Positions 27,063-35,982 of a DNA stretch of 64,000 nucleotides are shown here, piece after piece. The stretch is taken from the NCBI RefSeq assembly GCF_001468225.1, contig NZ_LNRU01000004.1, positions 186,001 to 250,000 of the forward strand. Direction: 5' to 3'. The translations under genes and the position numbers were made by a program. This DNA is from Sphingopyxis sp. H053. Lineage in GTDB: Bacteria; Pseudomonadota; Alphaproteobacteria; Sphingomonadales; Sphingomonadaceae. A model generated the notes under the pieces. The model ran no database searches, was not told where the DNA came from, and saw nothing but the letters and a program-made list of their open reading frames with translations. Position 1 is the stretch's first letter; the number at the start of each line of letters is the position of its first letter.

Positions 27063-27317
27063 ATGGGCCGGGCGGGCAAGCTCGCGGTCGGGGCGATCAT
27101 CGGCGGCATGGCGCTCACGCTCGCTCTCATGGCCGCGCTCGATCCGCCCGCGACCCGTGCGTCCGCTCCTCCTCCGATCTCCGGAGCGGACGCACACTCT
27201 GTCCCTTTCGGCACGCTTCGTCGCTGCCGCAGCGTCACCGCCGCCGACAGCGAATGCGAGGCCGCATGGGAAGCGAAGCGCCGCCATTTCTTCGGCCAAG
27301 AGAAGGATGAGAGATGA
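27063..27317 (+). CDS. TrbK-alt type putative entry-exclusion protein
   Basis: 84 residues from ATG 27063. N-terminal membrane anchor (KLAVGAIIGGMALTLALMAAL), then the conserved tail CRSVTAADSECEAAW-x3-RRHFF, the two-cysteine signature of TrbK-alt proteins of alphaproteobacterial trb loci. Position between trbJ and trbL fits. Blocks redundant transfer in better-studied TrbK proteins; here inferred. Confidence 0.8.
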   Translation: MGRAGKLAVGAIIGGMALTLALMAALDPPATRASAPPPISGADAHSVPFGTLRRCRSVTAADSECEAAWEAKRRHFFGQEKDER

Positions 27318-28594
27318 ACGATACCGGCGTCATCGACCAGTTCCTGTCGGTTTTCTCGACCTATATCGACAGCGGGTTTGGCCTGCTCGGCGGCGAGGTC
27401 GGCTTCCTCTCTTCGACGCTGATCGTGATCGATGTGACGATCGCATCGCTCTTCTGGGCATGGGGGGCCGACGAGGATGTCCTCCAGCGGCTCGTCAAGA
27501 AGACGCTCTACATCGGCGTCTTCGCCTTCATCATCGGTAACTTCCAGAGCCTGGCTACAATCATGCTCGAAAGCTTCGCGGGCCTCGGCCTCAAGGCGAG
27601 CGGCGGAGCGATGGCGATCGGCGACTTCATGCGCCCGGGCGTCGTCGCGGCGACCGGGCTCGATGCGGCCGAGCCCTTGCTGGACGCCTCCGCCGATCTC
27701 GTCGGCCCTGTCGGGCTCTTCACAAACTTCGTCCAGATCATGATCCTGCTGATCGCGTGGGTGATCGTCGTGCTCGCTTTCTTCATCCTTGCTGTTCAGG
27801 TCTTTGTGACGATTTTGGAGTTCAAGCTGGTCACGCTGGCCGGCTTCGTTCTCATTCCCTTCGCCTTTTTCGGGCGAACCGCTTTCATGGCCGAGAGGGT
27901 CCTCGGGCATATCGTCTCCTCAGGCATCAAGGTGCTCGTCCTCGCTGTCATCACCGGTATCGGAACGACGCTCTTCGATCGCTTCATGCAGGCTGGCCTC
28001 GGGCCGGAGCCTGACATCGAGCAGGTGATGGCGATCGCGCTCGGCGCGCTCACCTTGCTCGGCCTCGGGATTTTCGGACCCAGCATCGCCAATGGCATCG
28101 TCGCGGGCGGTCCGCAGCTTGGAGCCGGAGCAGCCGCCGGGACCGCGGTCGCCGCGGGTGCCACCCTTGCTGCCGGCGCTGCGGGCACCGCGCTCGCAGG
28201 CGGCGCGGCCGTAACCGCGGCGCGCGGCGCCGCCGCTGCCGGCGCCCGCGGCGCGGGGAGCGCATCGGCTGCCTATGCCGCCGGAGCGGCCGGAAAGAGC
28301 GGGGCGGGGGCGGTCGGTTCGGGCCTGGCCAATGTGGCGCGCACCGCCGCGCGCGGCGCCGGATCGCCGCTCAGCAGAGCGGCGGCGAAGGTCCGGGCCA
28401 GTTTCGAGGCGGGGCGCGCTGGGCCTGCGGATAGCGCGGCGCCTGCCAAACCTGCCGACGCGCCGCCGGCCTGGGCTGCCGCGATGCGGCGCCGCCAGAT
28501 GGTGACGCAGGGCGCGACCATCGGGGCTCAAACCTTGAAGAGCGGCGACAGCCATGGCGGCGGCTCCGCGCCCGACATCAGCCAGAAGGATTGA
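27314..28594 (+). CDS. trbL: TrbL, VirB6-like inner-membrane protein
   Basis: 426 residues. Typical P-type TrbL: N-terminal IDQFLSVFSTYIDSGFGLLGGEVG, five or six membrane helices to about residue 260, then an Ala/Gly-rich low-complexity tail (about 265-420). The tail is common in TrbL and varies in length. Overlaps trbK-alt by 4 nt. Confidence 0.93.
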   Translation: MNDTGVIDQFLSVFSTYIDSGFGLLGGEVGFLSSTLIVIDVTIASLFWAWGADEDVLQRLVKKTLYIGVFAFIIGNFQSLATIMLESFAGLGLKASGGAMAIGDFMRPGVVAATGLDAAEPLLDASADLVGPVGLFTNFVQIMILLIAWVIVVLAFFILAVQVFVTILEFKLVTLAGFVLIPFAFFGRTAFMAERVLGHIVSSGIKVLVLAVITGIGTTLFDRFMQAGLGPEPDIEQVMAIALGALTLLGLGIFGPSIANGIVAGGPQLGAGAAAGTAVAAGATLAAGAAGTALAGGAAVTAARGAAAAGARGAGSASAAYAAGAAGKSGAGAVGSGLANVARTAARGAGSPLSRAAAKVRASFEAGRAGPADSAAPAKPADAPPAWAAAMRRRQMVTQGATIGAQTLKSGDSHGGGSAPDISQKD

Positions 28595-28600
28595 CCGAAC

Positions 28601-29284
28601 ATGTTCAAGCGACCTTTCAACCATTATGGCCGCGCGCCCGAGCCGGTCACGCCCTACCAGCGCGCCGCGCAGGTCTGGGACGACCGTATCGGCTCGGCGC
28701 GCGTCCAAGCCAGGAACTGGCGGCTCGCCTTCTTCGGCTCTCTCCTCCTCTCGGGCGGTCTGGCCGGCGGCCTCATCTGGCACTCGGCGCGCGGCACGAT
28801 CACGCCGTGGGTGGTCGAGGTCGACAAGCTCGGCGAAGCGCGCGCCGTCGCGCCGGCCGACGAGGATTATCAGCCGACCGATCCCCAGACGGCGTTTCAC
28901 CTCGCACGCTTCGTCGAGCATGTCCGCTCGATCCCTGCCGATCCGGTCGTGCTGCGCAAGGGCTGGCTGTCCGCCTATGACTTTACGACCGCGGCGGGGG
29001 CGCAGGCGCTGAACGATCATGCCCGGAACAACGACCCCTTTGCCGAAGTTGGCAAGTTCCAGGTCGCGGTCGATGTCTCGAGCGTGATCCGCGCCTCGAA
29101 GGACAGCTTCCGCATCGCCTGGACCGAGCGGCGCTATCAGGATGGCAGCCTCATCGAGACATCGCGCTGGTCCGCCATTCTCACCGTCACCCATGTGCCG
29201 CCGCGCACGCCCGATGCGCTGCGCCGCAATCCGCTCGGGATATTTGTTGCCGCCATCTCATGGTCGAAGGAGCTCAGCCAATGA
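28601..29284 (+). CDS. trbF: TrbF, VirB8-like protein
   Basis: 227 residues. Cytoplasmic N-terminus with PYQRAAQVWDDRIGSARVQ, one membrane helix (AFFGSLLLSGGLAGGLIWH), then the periplasmic VirB8 fold with TPWVVEVDKLGEARAV and WTERRYQDG. Assembly factor of the channel. Overlaps trbG by 4 nt. Confidence 0.93.
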   Translation: MFKRPFNHYGRAPEPVTPYQRAAQVWDDRIGSARVQARNWRLAFFGSLLLSGGLAGGLIWHSARGTITPWVVEVDKLGEARAVAPADEDYQPTDPQTAFHLARFVEHVRSIPADPVVLRKGWLSAYDFTTAAGAQALNDHARNNDPFAEVGKFQVAVDVSSVIRASKDSFRIAWTERRYQDGSLIETSRWSAILTVTHVPPRTPDALRRNPLGIFVAAISWSKELSQ

Positions 29285-30117
29285 TCGCCATTTCCCGCAT
29301 TTTGCTGCTTGCCGGCGGCGCATCGCTCGGCATTATACCGCCCTCGATCGCGGCCGACGGCCGCGATCCCAGGCAGAATGTCGGGCGCGCCAATGACGCC
29401 GCTCGCGTGCAGCCTGATCGTGCGACCTTCCTCAATGCGATCCAGAAATATGCCTGGGCGGAAGGCGCCCTGTTCCAGGTCTATGCCTCGCCGGGGCAGG
29501 TGACCGATATCGTGCTGCAGGAAGGCGAGGAACTTGTCGGGCCGGGACCGGTCGCTGCCGGCGACACCGTCCGCTGGATTATCGGCGATACGGTGAGCGG
29601 CAGCGGAGCGAGCCGGCGGATTCATATTTTGGTGAAGCCAACCCGGGCCGACATCATGACGAATATCGTCATCAACACGAGCCGCCGAACCTATCACCTC
29701 GAGCTGCGTGCAACGCCCGCCACCTATATGGCCTCGGTATCCTGGTCCTATCCGGAAGCTGAACTGATCGCGCTCCGCGCCGCCGCGGCCGAGCGCGAAC
29801 GCGTCGCTCCCGTGGCGGCGGGGCTCGATCTCGCTGCGCTCAATTTTCGCTACAGGCTTTCGGGCGACAAGCCCGACTGGCGCCCGGTCCGTGTTTTTGA
29901 CAACGGGCGGCAGATCTTCATCGAATTTGGCGACGGTATTGCGACCGGCGACATGCCGCCGCTGTTTGCGGCGGATGAGAAGGGGGCGGCAGAGCTGCTG
30001 AATTACCGCGTCCATGGCCGCTTCATGATCGTCGATCGCCTGTTCGACCGCGGCGAGCTTCGCATGGGCGCCGGCCGCAAGGCGCGCAAGGTCGTCATCG
30101 AGCGGGGGCGCTCGTGA
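29281..30117 (+). CDS. trbG: TrbG, VirB9-like outer-membrane-complex protein
   Basis: 278 residues from ATG 29281. Signal peptide (ILLLAGGASLGIIPPSIAA), then VirB9 strands (GALFQVYASPGQVTDIVLQ, GEELVGPGPV) and C-terminal PVRVFDNGRQIFIEF and VHGRFMIVDRLFDRGELRMG blocks. Overlaps trbI by 4 nt. Confidence 0.93.
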   Translation: MIAISRILLLAGGASLGIIPPSIAADGRDPRQNVGRANDAARVQPDRATFLNAIQKYAWAEGALFQVYASPGQVTDIVLQEGEELVGPGPVAAGDTVRWIIGDTVSGSGASRRIHILVKPTRADIMTNIVINTSRRTYHLELRATPATYMASVSWSYPEAELIALRAAAAERERVAPVAAGLDLAALNFRYRLSGDKPDWRPVRVFDNGRQIFIEFGDGIATGDMPPLFAADEKGAAELLNYRVHGRFMIVDRLFDRGELRMGAGRKARKVVIERGRS

Positions 30118-31325
30118 GCGGGCTGGAACGCGAGGAGGCGATTGCGGCAGAGCCTGCGCCTGCGCCGTCCCCCGACGCCGAACCCTTTCGGCTTGGCGCC
30201 GAGCCGCCCCGCGTGATGCGGCTCTCGCGCAAGGCGCTTGCCATCACCGGGGGCGTATCGGGGATCGCGATCAGCGGTGCGCTTTTGTACGCGCTGCAAC
30301 CGAGTAAGCCGAAGGTCGTCGAGAATCTTTACGATAGCGATCGCTCGAACAAGTCCGAGCTCGTGACCGGCGCGCCGGGCGATTATGGCAAAATCCCGAA
30401 ACTCGGCGATCCGCTCCCGGGCGATCTTGGGCGACCGATCCTCGCCGCGCGCGAGAATGGCGCGGCCGTCCCCGTACCGCCAATGGGCGCGCCGCCTCCG
30501 CCCGATCCGCTGGTAACGGCGGCGGAGCAAGCGCGGATTCGCACCGCACAAGAGATTGAATCGGCGCGCGCGAGCCGTCTCTTTCTGGGCGGTGCGCCAG
30601 CCGTCTCCCCAGGCGCGCCGGCTCTCGATCTTGGCACCGTACCGACCGCTCCTGCGGCGCAGGCGTCTTCGGGGCCCGCCGACCGGCAACAGCGCTTTCT
30701 TGGCCAGGGCAATCCCCGTTCTCCTGAAAGCGCGTCGCGGCTGATCGAACCGTCGTCGCCCTATGTAGTGCAGGCTGGAGCCGTCATCCCGGCCGCCCTG
30801 ATCACCGGCATCCGGTCTGACCTTCCGGGCCAGATCACCGCGCAGGTGACCCAAAATATCTATGACAGCCCCACAGGACGAATCCTGCTCATTCCGCAGG
30901 GGGCGCGTCTCATCGGCGAATATGACAGCGAAGTGGCCGCAGGGCAGCGCCGCGTGCTGCTCGCATGGGATCGGCTGATCCTTCCCGGCGGGCGCTCGAT
31001 CGCGCTCGACCGCCTCCCGGGCGCCGATACCACCGGCATGGCGGGTCTTGCCGACCGGACTGACTATCATTGGGGATCTATGCTGAAAGCCGCGCTCGTC
31101 TCGACGCTGCTGGGCGTCGGCGCCGAGTTAAGCGCCAGCAATGAGGATCGCCTTGTGCAGGCCGCACGCGCCGGAACGCAGGACAGCATCAATGAGACGG
31201 GACGGCAGGTCGTCGAGCGGCAGCTTCGCATCCCGCCGACGATAACGATCCGGCCAGGGTTCGCGCTTCGCGTGATCGTCACCCGCGATCTGATCCTCGA
31301 ACCTTTGCACGGGAGCGAGCGATGA
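30114..31325 (+). CDS. trbI: TrbI, VirB10-like channel protein
   Basis: 403 residues from GTG 30114. One membrane helix near residue 45 (KALAITGGVSGIAISGALLY), a proline-rich linker, and the C-terminal VirB10 barrel: YVVQAGAVIPAALITGIRSD, GQITAQVTQNIYDSPTGRIL, LIPQGARLIGEYDS, RPGFALRVIVTRDLIL. Spans both membranes. Confidence 0.95.
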   Translation: MSGLEREEAIAAEPAPAPSPDAEPFRLGAEPPRVMRLSRKALAITGGVSGIAISGALLYALQPSKPKVVENLYDSDRSNKSELVTGAPGDYGKIPKLGDPLPGDLGRPILAARENGAAVPVPPMGAPPPPDPLVTAAEQARIRTAQEIESARASRLFLGGAPAVSPGAPALDLGTVPTAPAAQASSGPADRQQRFLGQGNPRSPESASRLIEPSSPYVVQAGAVIPAALITGIRSDLPGQITAQVTQNIYDSPTGRILLIPQGARLIGEYDSEVAAGQRRVLLAWDRLILPGGRSIALDRLPGADTTGMAGLADRTDYHWGSMLKAALVSTLLGVGAELSASNEDRLVQAARAGTQDSINETGRQVVERQLRIPPTITIRPGFALRVIVTRDLILEPLHGSER

Positions 31326-31555
31326 CCAGGCTCAGGCTGGGCCCGATCGTCGAGGAAAAGCCGGTCAAGCTGACGCTCGAACTGCCCGGAGACCTCATCC
31401 GCGAGCTTGCGCAATATGCATCGGTTCATGCGAAGCTGACAGGCCTTGCAGCGCCGCTTCCGCCCGAGCGGATAATTCCCGCGATGATAGGCCGTTTTAT
31501 CGCCAGCGACCGGGAATTCAGCAAACAGCGACGACGATCGACCAACGCGTCATAG
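31322..31555 (+). CDS. DUF2274 protein, last gene of trb operon
   Basis: 77 residues, ATG 31322 overlapping trbI by 4 nt. DUF2274 pattern: KLGPIVEEKPVKLTLELP-like start (here RLRLGPIVEEKPVKLTLEL), RELAQYASVHAKLTG and ERIIPAMIGRFIASDREF. Small basic protein always at the 3' end of this trb cluster type; function unknown, possibly a DNA-binding accessory protein. Confidence 0.88.
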   Translation: MTRLRLGPIVEEKPVKLTLELPGDLIRELAQYASVHAKLTGLAAPLPPERIIPAMIGRFIASDREFSKQRRRSTNAS

Positions 31556-31862
31556 AGCCATGAGGCTGGCGCTCGTGTTGCGGCTGAACGCCCATTGGGA
31601 CCGCGTCCTCGCCCGATCGGTCCGATGGCGCAAGTTCGTGGTTCCAACCGCTGGCGCCGTCGCTGTCTCGGCTATGGAAACTATAGTCTCGCTCTATTGG
31701 ACTTCGCGCCGCGCGAACTTCATTCTGCGGCTTCGACTTATCGGACCGAGGGGACGCCGCGTGCAAGCGCAGGCGGGTCGCGGCGAGCGCTTTCGACATC
31801 GAAATTTCTGATGGGCGTCCCGGACATCCTCATCGCGCGCTATCATTGAAGGAGTGATAAGA
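31556..31862. other. Junction between trb operon and stress island, no gene accepted
   Basis: 307 nt. Two overlapping plus-strand frames (31560-31811, 31595-31849) look like noise. The region holds oxidant-type promoter site A (31672-31725) and the AAGGAG ribosome site of dps. It also marks the change from conjugation genes to stress genes, so it may be an old insertion boundary; no direct repeat was seen by eye. Confidence 0.5.
31672..31725 (+). promoter_or_regulatory. Stress promoter site A (upstream of dps)
   Basis: CTAT 31672-31675, N7, ATAG 31683-31686, N7, CTAT 31694-31697, then a -35-like TTGGAC 31697-31702, a 17-bp gap and TCATTC at 31720-31725. The 11-bp repeat of CTAT/ATAG quarters matches OxyR-type tetranucleotide spacing, and it contains a LysR-type T-N11-A box. 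Overlap with the -35 suggests activation. The dps start is 137 nt beyond the -10 position. Confidence 0.7.
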
Positions 31863-32363
31863 ATGACGATTGCAACTGCCACTGCGCCCGCCTCGCCGTC
31901 GGATCTGGACGAACGAGCGGCGATGACGGTCGCCGACGCGCTGAAGATCATCCTCGCCGACAGCTACGCGGTGTATCTGAAAACGAAGAATTTCCACTGG
32001 CACGTCTCAGGGCCCTATTTCCGGGATTATCATTTGTTGCTCGATGAACAGGCGGCCGAAATTCTCGCGGTGACGGATGCCATCGCCGAGCGCGCGCGAA
32101 AAACGGGGAACACCACGATCCGCTCGATCGGCGATGTGGCTCGCCACCAGACGATCAAGGATAATGATGCCGACTTCGTCAAGCCGCAGGACATGCTTGC
32201 CGAATTGCGCGCGGACAATCTCAGCATGGTGGAATCGCTGCGGCGTGCCAAGGACATCGCGGACGCCGCCAAGGATAATGGAACGTCCGGTCTCATCGAC
32301 ACCTGGACCGACGAAGCCGAACGCCGAGCCTGGTTCCTCTATGAGGTCGGCCGCACGGACTGA
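31863..32363 (+). CDS. dps: Dps-family DNA-protecting ferritin
   Basis: 166 residues from ATG 31863 (AAGGAG upstream). Dps ferroxidase region KTKNFHWHVSGPYFRDYH-L-x2-DEQ (about 40-63) and the helix bundle pattern, ending EAERRAWFLYEVGR. Dps oxidises Fe(II) with peroxide and stores it, protecting DNA. It is the first gene of the stress island and lies behind site A, consistent with the peroxide induction classic for dps. Confidence 0.93.
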   Translation: MTIATATAPASPSDLDERAAMTVADALKIILADSYAVYLKTKNFHWHVSGPYFRDYHLLLDEQAAEILAVTDAIAERARKTGNTTIRSIGDVARHQTIKDNDADFVKPQDMLAELRADNLSMVESLRRAKDIADAAKDNGTSGLIDTWTDEAERRAWFLYEVGRTD

Positions 32364-32454
32364 GCGAGATGATGGCGCGCCGTCCGGTGAATACGATGGC
32401 GGTGCGCCTTGACGATGAAAGAGATTGTGGCTGGTCCCGCCAACACGGCTCTCG

Positions 32455-33462
32455 TTAGATCAGCTTTGCCATCGCCAGCGCGGTGTCCGCCATGCGCGTG
32501 GCGAAGCTCCATTCATTGTCATACCAGGCGAGGACACGAACCATCCTGCCATCGATGACGTCTGTCTGAGGCAAGGCAACGATGGACGATTCGGTGCGGT
32601 GCGTCAGATCGACGGACACCAAAGGTTCGGCGGTCACGGCCAGGACGCCGCTCATTGCGCCGTCCGCGGCGTGCTGAATGGCGTCGTTCACCTCTTCGAT
32701 CGTAACCTCCCTCGCAGCCGATACGGCCAAGTCGATGACAGACACGTTCGGGGTCGGGACGCGGATCGACGATCCATGCAGCTTGCCTCGCAATTCGGGC
32801 AGAACGAGCCCGATTGCCTTCGCAGCACCGGTCGAGGTCGGAATCATCGAAAGCGCGGCGGCGCGTGCCCGATACAGATCGTTGTGGACGGCATCCAGGG
32901 TCGGCTGATCGCCTGTGTAGGCGTGGACCGTGGTCATATAGCCGCGCTCGATCCCGAAGAGATCGTTCAGCACCTTGGCGACCGGCGCCAGCACATTTGT
33001 CGTGCAGGAACCATTGGAAACCACGACATCCTCTGCGGTCAATGTATCATGATTGACCTTGAAAACGATCGTCTTGTCGGCTCCCTCGCAGGGCGCAGAA
33101 ACGAGAACGCGCTTCGCGCCTGCTTGAAGGTGGGCACTCGCCTTTTCTTTCGAGGTGAAAAATCCCGTACATTCGAGCGCAACATCGACGTCGAGGCTCG
33201 AGTGCGAAAGGTCCGCCGGATCGCGCTCCGATGACACCATGATCTTCCCGGACCCGACATCGATCCAGTCGTCGCCGTTTTCAATGGATCCCCGATACGG
33301 ACCATGGACCGAGTCATATCGCAGAAGATGCGCCAGCGTAGCGACGGGGCCGAGGTCGTTGATCGCCACGACCTCAATGTCCTCGCGGCGGAGTTCGATG
33401 ATCGAACGCAAGGTAAGGCGTCCGATACGTCCAAAGCCGTTGATAGCGACCCTTATAGTCAT
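32455..33462 (-). CDS. gap: Glyceraldehyde-3-phosphate dehydrogenase, type I
   Basis: 335 residues from ATG 33462 (MTIRVAINGFGRIGR); the frame extends upstream without support. Rossmann start GFGRIGRL, active-site SNGSC-TTNVLAP with the oxidation-sensitive Cys, LNDLFGIERGYMTTVHAYT and WYDNEWSFATRM. Full length. It converts glyceraldehyde-3-phosphate to 1,3-bisphosphoglycerate. Divergent from rpiA with a MarR-type palindrome (33585-33599) between. A second chromosomal gap is likely in the host, so this may be a spare copy used under oxidant stress. Confidence 0.93.
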   Translation of the reverse strand: MTIRVAINGFGRIGRLTLRSIIELRREDIEVVAINDLGPVATLAHLLRYDSVHGPYRGSIENGDDWIDVGSGKIMVSSERDPADLSHSSLDVDVALECTGFFTSKEKASAHLQAGAKRVLVSAPCEGADKTIVFKVNHDTLTAEDVVVSNGSCTTNVLAPVAKVLNDLFGIERGYMTTVHAYTGDQPTLDAVHNDLYRARAAALSMIPTSTGAAKAIGLVLPELRGKLHGSSIRVPTPNVSVIDLAVSAAREVTIEEVNDAIQHAADGAMSGVLAVTAEPLVSVDLTHRTESSIVALPQTDVIDGRMVRVLAWYDNEWSFATRMADTALAMAKLI

Positions 33463-33751
33463 TCGCGTCTTCCTTTGTTTCGCGGAACCAGCCCTGCATT
33501 TGCGCGCAGCGTCGGCACGGCGCGATTGAACTGGGCGCCGAACATCAGACGGTGAGAGCGAAGGCACGGCACGTCACACAGATATATGCGCCGCGCATAG
33601 ACCTATCTCTGCACCTCATGAACGTCAACACGACAAGTGACGGCGGAAGTGGTAACGGCCTACCGAGTTGGAAGGGCCAAACCTTGTTCGCGCGACTGCA
33701 TCCCGCAGGTAATGAGACTGGCGGCTCGGCCGGGAAGGAGGGTCTCGATCG
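33463..33751. other. gap-rpiA divergent intergenic region
   Basis: 289 nt holding the promoters of two divergent carbon-metabolism genes and the palindrome at 33585-33599. A plus-strand frame (33552-33755) has no support. The rpiA ribosome site GGAAGGAG is at its right end. Confidence 0.5.
33585..33599. promoter_or_regulatory. MarR-type operator between gap and rpiA
   Basis: Perfect 15-bp palindrome TATGCGC-C-GCGCATA centred at 33592. Same core as the 19-bp sites at 37313 and 56402. The latter lies 7 nt from a MarR gene start, so a MarR repressor is the likely ligand. Confidence 0.7.
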
Positions 33752-34429
33752 ATGACCAACTTCGACGCTGAGAAAGCGCTCGCTGCGGTGAAAGCAGTCG
33801 ACGAGGTTCGCGATGGCATGCTTGTGGGGTTAGGGACCGGAGGCACCGCCGCTTGTGCCGTGAAAAACCTCAGCGAGCGCATCAGCCACGGCCTTCGCAT
33901 CACCGCGGTTGCCACATCCCAAGCGACCGAAGCCCTGGCTCGCCGTCTCGCGGTGCCGCTTATTCCTTTTCAGCAACTTAGCGCTGTCGACTTGACGATC
34001 GACGGCGCCGATGAAATCGATGATCGTTTCCAAGCCATCAAGGGCGGCGGCGGCGCCCTGCTTCGCGAGAAGGTCATCGCGGCCGCCTCCACGCGCGTGA
34101 TCATCATCGTTGATTCCAGCAAGCGCGTCGCGCAGCTCGGCAAATTCCCCCTGCCGGTGGAGGTGGTCCCATTTGCCACCGAGTTCGTCCGTAAACGCCT
34201 AACCAAACTCGGAGCCCGTGTCACTCTTCGCGCAGCCGGTGCGACGCCCTTCCTCACGGACCAGGGCAATCACATTCTGGATGCATCCCTGGATATAATA
34301 GCGCGGCCGAGTGAAATTGCCGCAGTGGTCGCAGCAATCCCGGGCGTCGTGGAACATGGCCTGTTTCTCGATGAAATCGATACAATCATGATCGCGCGCG
34401 GTGACATGGTCGAGGTCCGACACCGCTGA
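33752..34429 (+). CDS. rpiA: Ribose-5-phosphate isomerase A
   Basis: 225 residues from ATG 33752. RpiA motifs: VGLGTGGTAACAV (phosphate loop, Gly where many have Ser), DLTIDGADEID, IKGGGGALLREK and IVDSSK. Interconverts ribose-5-phosphate and ribulose-5-phosphate in the pentose phosphate pathway. With gnd at 52874 it would support the NADPH-producing branch used in oxidant defence. Confidence 0.92.
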   Translation: MTNFDAEKALAAVKAVDEVRDGMLVGLGTGGTAACAVKNLSERISHGLRITAVATSQATEALARRLAVPLIPFQQLSAVDLTIDGADEIDDRFQAIKGGGGALLREKVIAAASTRVIIIVDSSKRVAQLGKFPLPVEVVPFATEFVRKRLTKLGARVTLRAAGATPFLTDQGNHILDASLDIIARPSEIAAVVAAIPGVVEHGLFLDEIDTIMIARGDMVEVRHR

Positions 34430-34691
34430 CAAGCTTGAGGCTTGCAGACCTTCCCCTGCGCGGCGCCGATGCCGATGCTGACACACTGCAATTCTGAGCC
34501 GCGACCTCGGGCAATTCGATCGGAGAGTGGCGCCCCATAGCCCCAAGGTATCAATCCAGCCCGCCTCCTTGACACGATTTGCATGATATTTTTAGCGCGC
34601 TCTATCACCCGGTAGAATCAAAACCCTTTTAAATCCGAGATTTGCTCGTCCGACACGCGGATGAAAGGGGGCCAGGCTATGACTTGCTGTC

Positions 34692-34706
34692 TATGCCCCG
34701 CGCACA
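34692..34706. promoter_or_regulatory. Degenerate MarR-type operator upstream of first MarR gene
   Basis: TATGCCC-C-GCGCACA keeps 5 of 7 dyad pairs of the TATGCGC-N-GCGCATA palindrome and is followed by TATA. It ends 14 nt before ATG 34720, much like the perfect site before the second MarR gene (56402-56420, ATG 56428). It overlaps the alternative start ATG 34693, which argues for the later start. Confidence 0.45.
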
Positions 34707-34719
34707 TATAGACGCGGCG

Positions 34720-35259
34720 ATGGATGGACCTAGAGACCGCAATATATTTGGGGCGTTCGCACTTATGATCAGCGACGACATCGTTCGCGCTAGTTCATCG
34801 CGGGCGCCCGAAGCCGGCCCCGCCGCGTCAGCGCTGGCGCTGCTCGCGCACCAGCCCGGGCTCTCGATCCGCATGCTTGCGGTCGGAGTAGGCCTTTCGC
34901 ATGCAGGAACCGTTCGCCTCGTGGATCGATTGGCGACCGAGGGGTTGATCGAGCGCAGGGAGCATTCGTCAGATGGGCGCACGCGGGCCCTCTATCTCAC
35001 GCCGGCCGGGAAGATCGCTAGCGACGAGGTCCTTGCCGCACGCGATGAGGTGATTGCCGAAGGACTATCGATCCTGAAGCCTAACGAACTGAAAATCCTG
35101 TGCGACATCGCTGAACGCGTGCTGCGCGATCGCCTGGAAGATCTGGAGCATTCCTATCGTATCTGCCGCCTGTGCTGCTACGAGGGATGCCCCAATTGCC
35201 CCATCGATGCGGAATTGCGTGAACGAGGGGTCGACCGCGCGAAGGACGGCGACGCATAA
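34720..35259 (+). CDS. MarR-family regulator with cysteine-rich tail (copy 1)
   Basis: 179 residues from ATG 34720, chosen because it aligns with the start of the paralogue at 56428 and leaves the operator upstream; ATG 34693 and TTG 34642 are alternatives. MarR winged helix: ASALALLAHQPGLSIRML, VGLSHAGTVRLVDRLATEGLI, ERREHSSDGRTRALYLT. The C-terminus carries CRLCCYEGCPNCPID, the CRxC-x4-C-x2-CP motif shared with the second MarR gene. Four conserved cysteines suggest a zinc or redox-sensing site. Probably a thiol-responsive repressor acting on the TATGCGC palindromes; inferred. Confidence 0.8.
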   Translation: MDGPRDRNIFGAFALMISDDIVRASSSRAPEAGPAASALALLAHQPGLSIRMLAVGVGLSHAGTVRLVDRLATEGLIERREHSSDGRTRALYLTPAGKIASDEVLAARDEVIAEGLSILKPNELKILCDIAERVLRDRLEDLEHSYRICRLCCYEGCPNCPIDAELRERGVDRAKDGDA

Positions 35260-35299
35260 GCGCCCCGAAGGAGAACGCCGCGTCCCTGTCGCTAATATG

Positions 35300-35923
35300 C
35301 TACACCGTGTCTGCGCGAAGCGCAGCGCCTGTGATGCGCGCAAGCCGTTCGATGTAGGCGCTATCGCATCGCCCGCCCAGTACCGCCATCCGCCAATATA
35401 ACGGGGCAGCAATGAGGTCGGCCGCCATTTCACGGTCCACCATGGGCGACAACTCTCGACGTTTGATCGCCCGATCAATGAGGCCGTTGATCCGCTCGCG
35501 TCGTGCGCGTTGTAAAGGCCGTATCGCCGTTCCCAGTGCCGGCGTCCGCTCGATCTCAACATGCAGGTCGGTGAGTATTCGCCGCACCTTGGGATGCCTA
35601 AGAACGCGGCGGATGGCGACCAGCACGGCGTACAGATCGGCCTCCAGCGAACCATGTTGCTCCACGTCGGTCATCGTCAACCCGACATGCGACAACAGAT
35701 CGCTGGCCATTGACTCCTTATCGGGCCAGCGCCGGTACAGCGCGGCCTTTCCAACGCCTGCAGTTCGCGCCACGCGTTCGAGGCTAAGCCCTGCATAGCC
35801 GGTCCTTGCCCATTCTTCGAAGAAGCTGCGCGTCAGCGCCGTCGTCACCTCGGCGCGCATAACCGCTGCCCCGCTTGGAACGCGGGCCGTCTTCGGATTT
35901 CCGTCGGAACGCTGGTGTTCCAT
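35300..35923 (-). CDS. TetR-family regulator
   Basis: 207 residues from ATG 35923 (MEHQRSDGN). N-terminal TetR HTH: LTRSFFEEWARTGYAGLSLE-RVARTAGVGKAALYRRWPDKESM. The C-terminus is TetR_C-like (PLYWRMAVLGGRCDSAYIERLARIT). Divergent from the SnoaL-like and NmrA-like genes with the GGAACG-N4-CGTTCC dyad between, so it likely represses them and itself. Confidence 0.85.
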   Translation of the reverse strand: MEHQRSDGNPKTARVPSGAAVMRAEVTTALTRSFFEEWARTGYAGLSLERVARTAGVGKAALYRRWPDKESMASDLLSHVGLTMTDVEQHGSLEADLYAVLVAIRRVLRHPKVRRILTDLHVEIERTPALGTAIRPLQRARRERINGLIDRAIKRRELSPMVDREMAADLIAAPLYWRMAVLGGRCDSAYIERLARITGAALRADTV

Positions 35924-35947
35924 CCATGCCTTCCTATATATCTCAGC

Positions 35948-35963
35948 GGAACGCAACCGTTCC
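35948..35963. promoter_or_regulatory. Likely TetR operator
   Basis: Perfect dyad GGAACG-CAAC-CGTTCC in the 59-nt gap between the divergent TetR gene and the SnoaL-like gene. Position and symmetry are typical for autoregulated TetR divergons. Confidence 0.6.
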
Positions 35964-35982
35964 AACGGATTGGGATTAGTTC

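Noticed and set aside
31560..31849. Two overlapping plus-strand frames after the trb operon
   Set aside because: No ribosome site or family resemblance, and they cover promoter site A.
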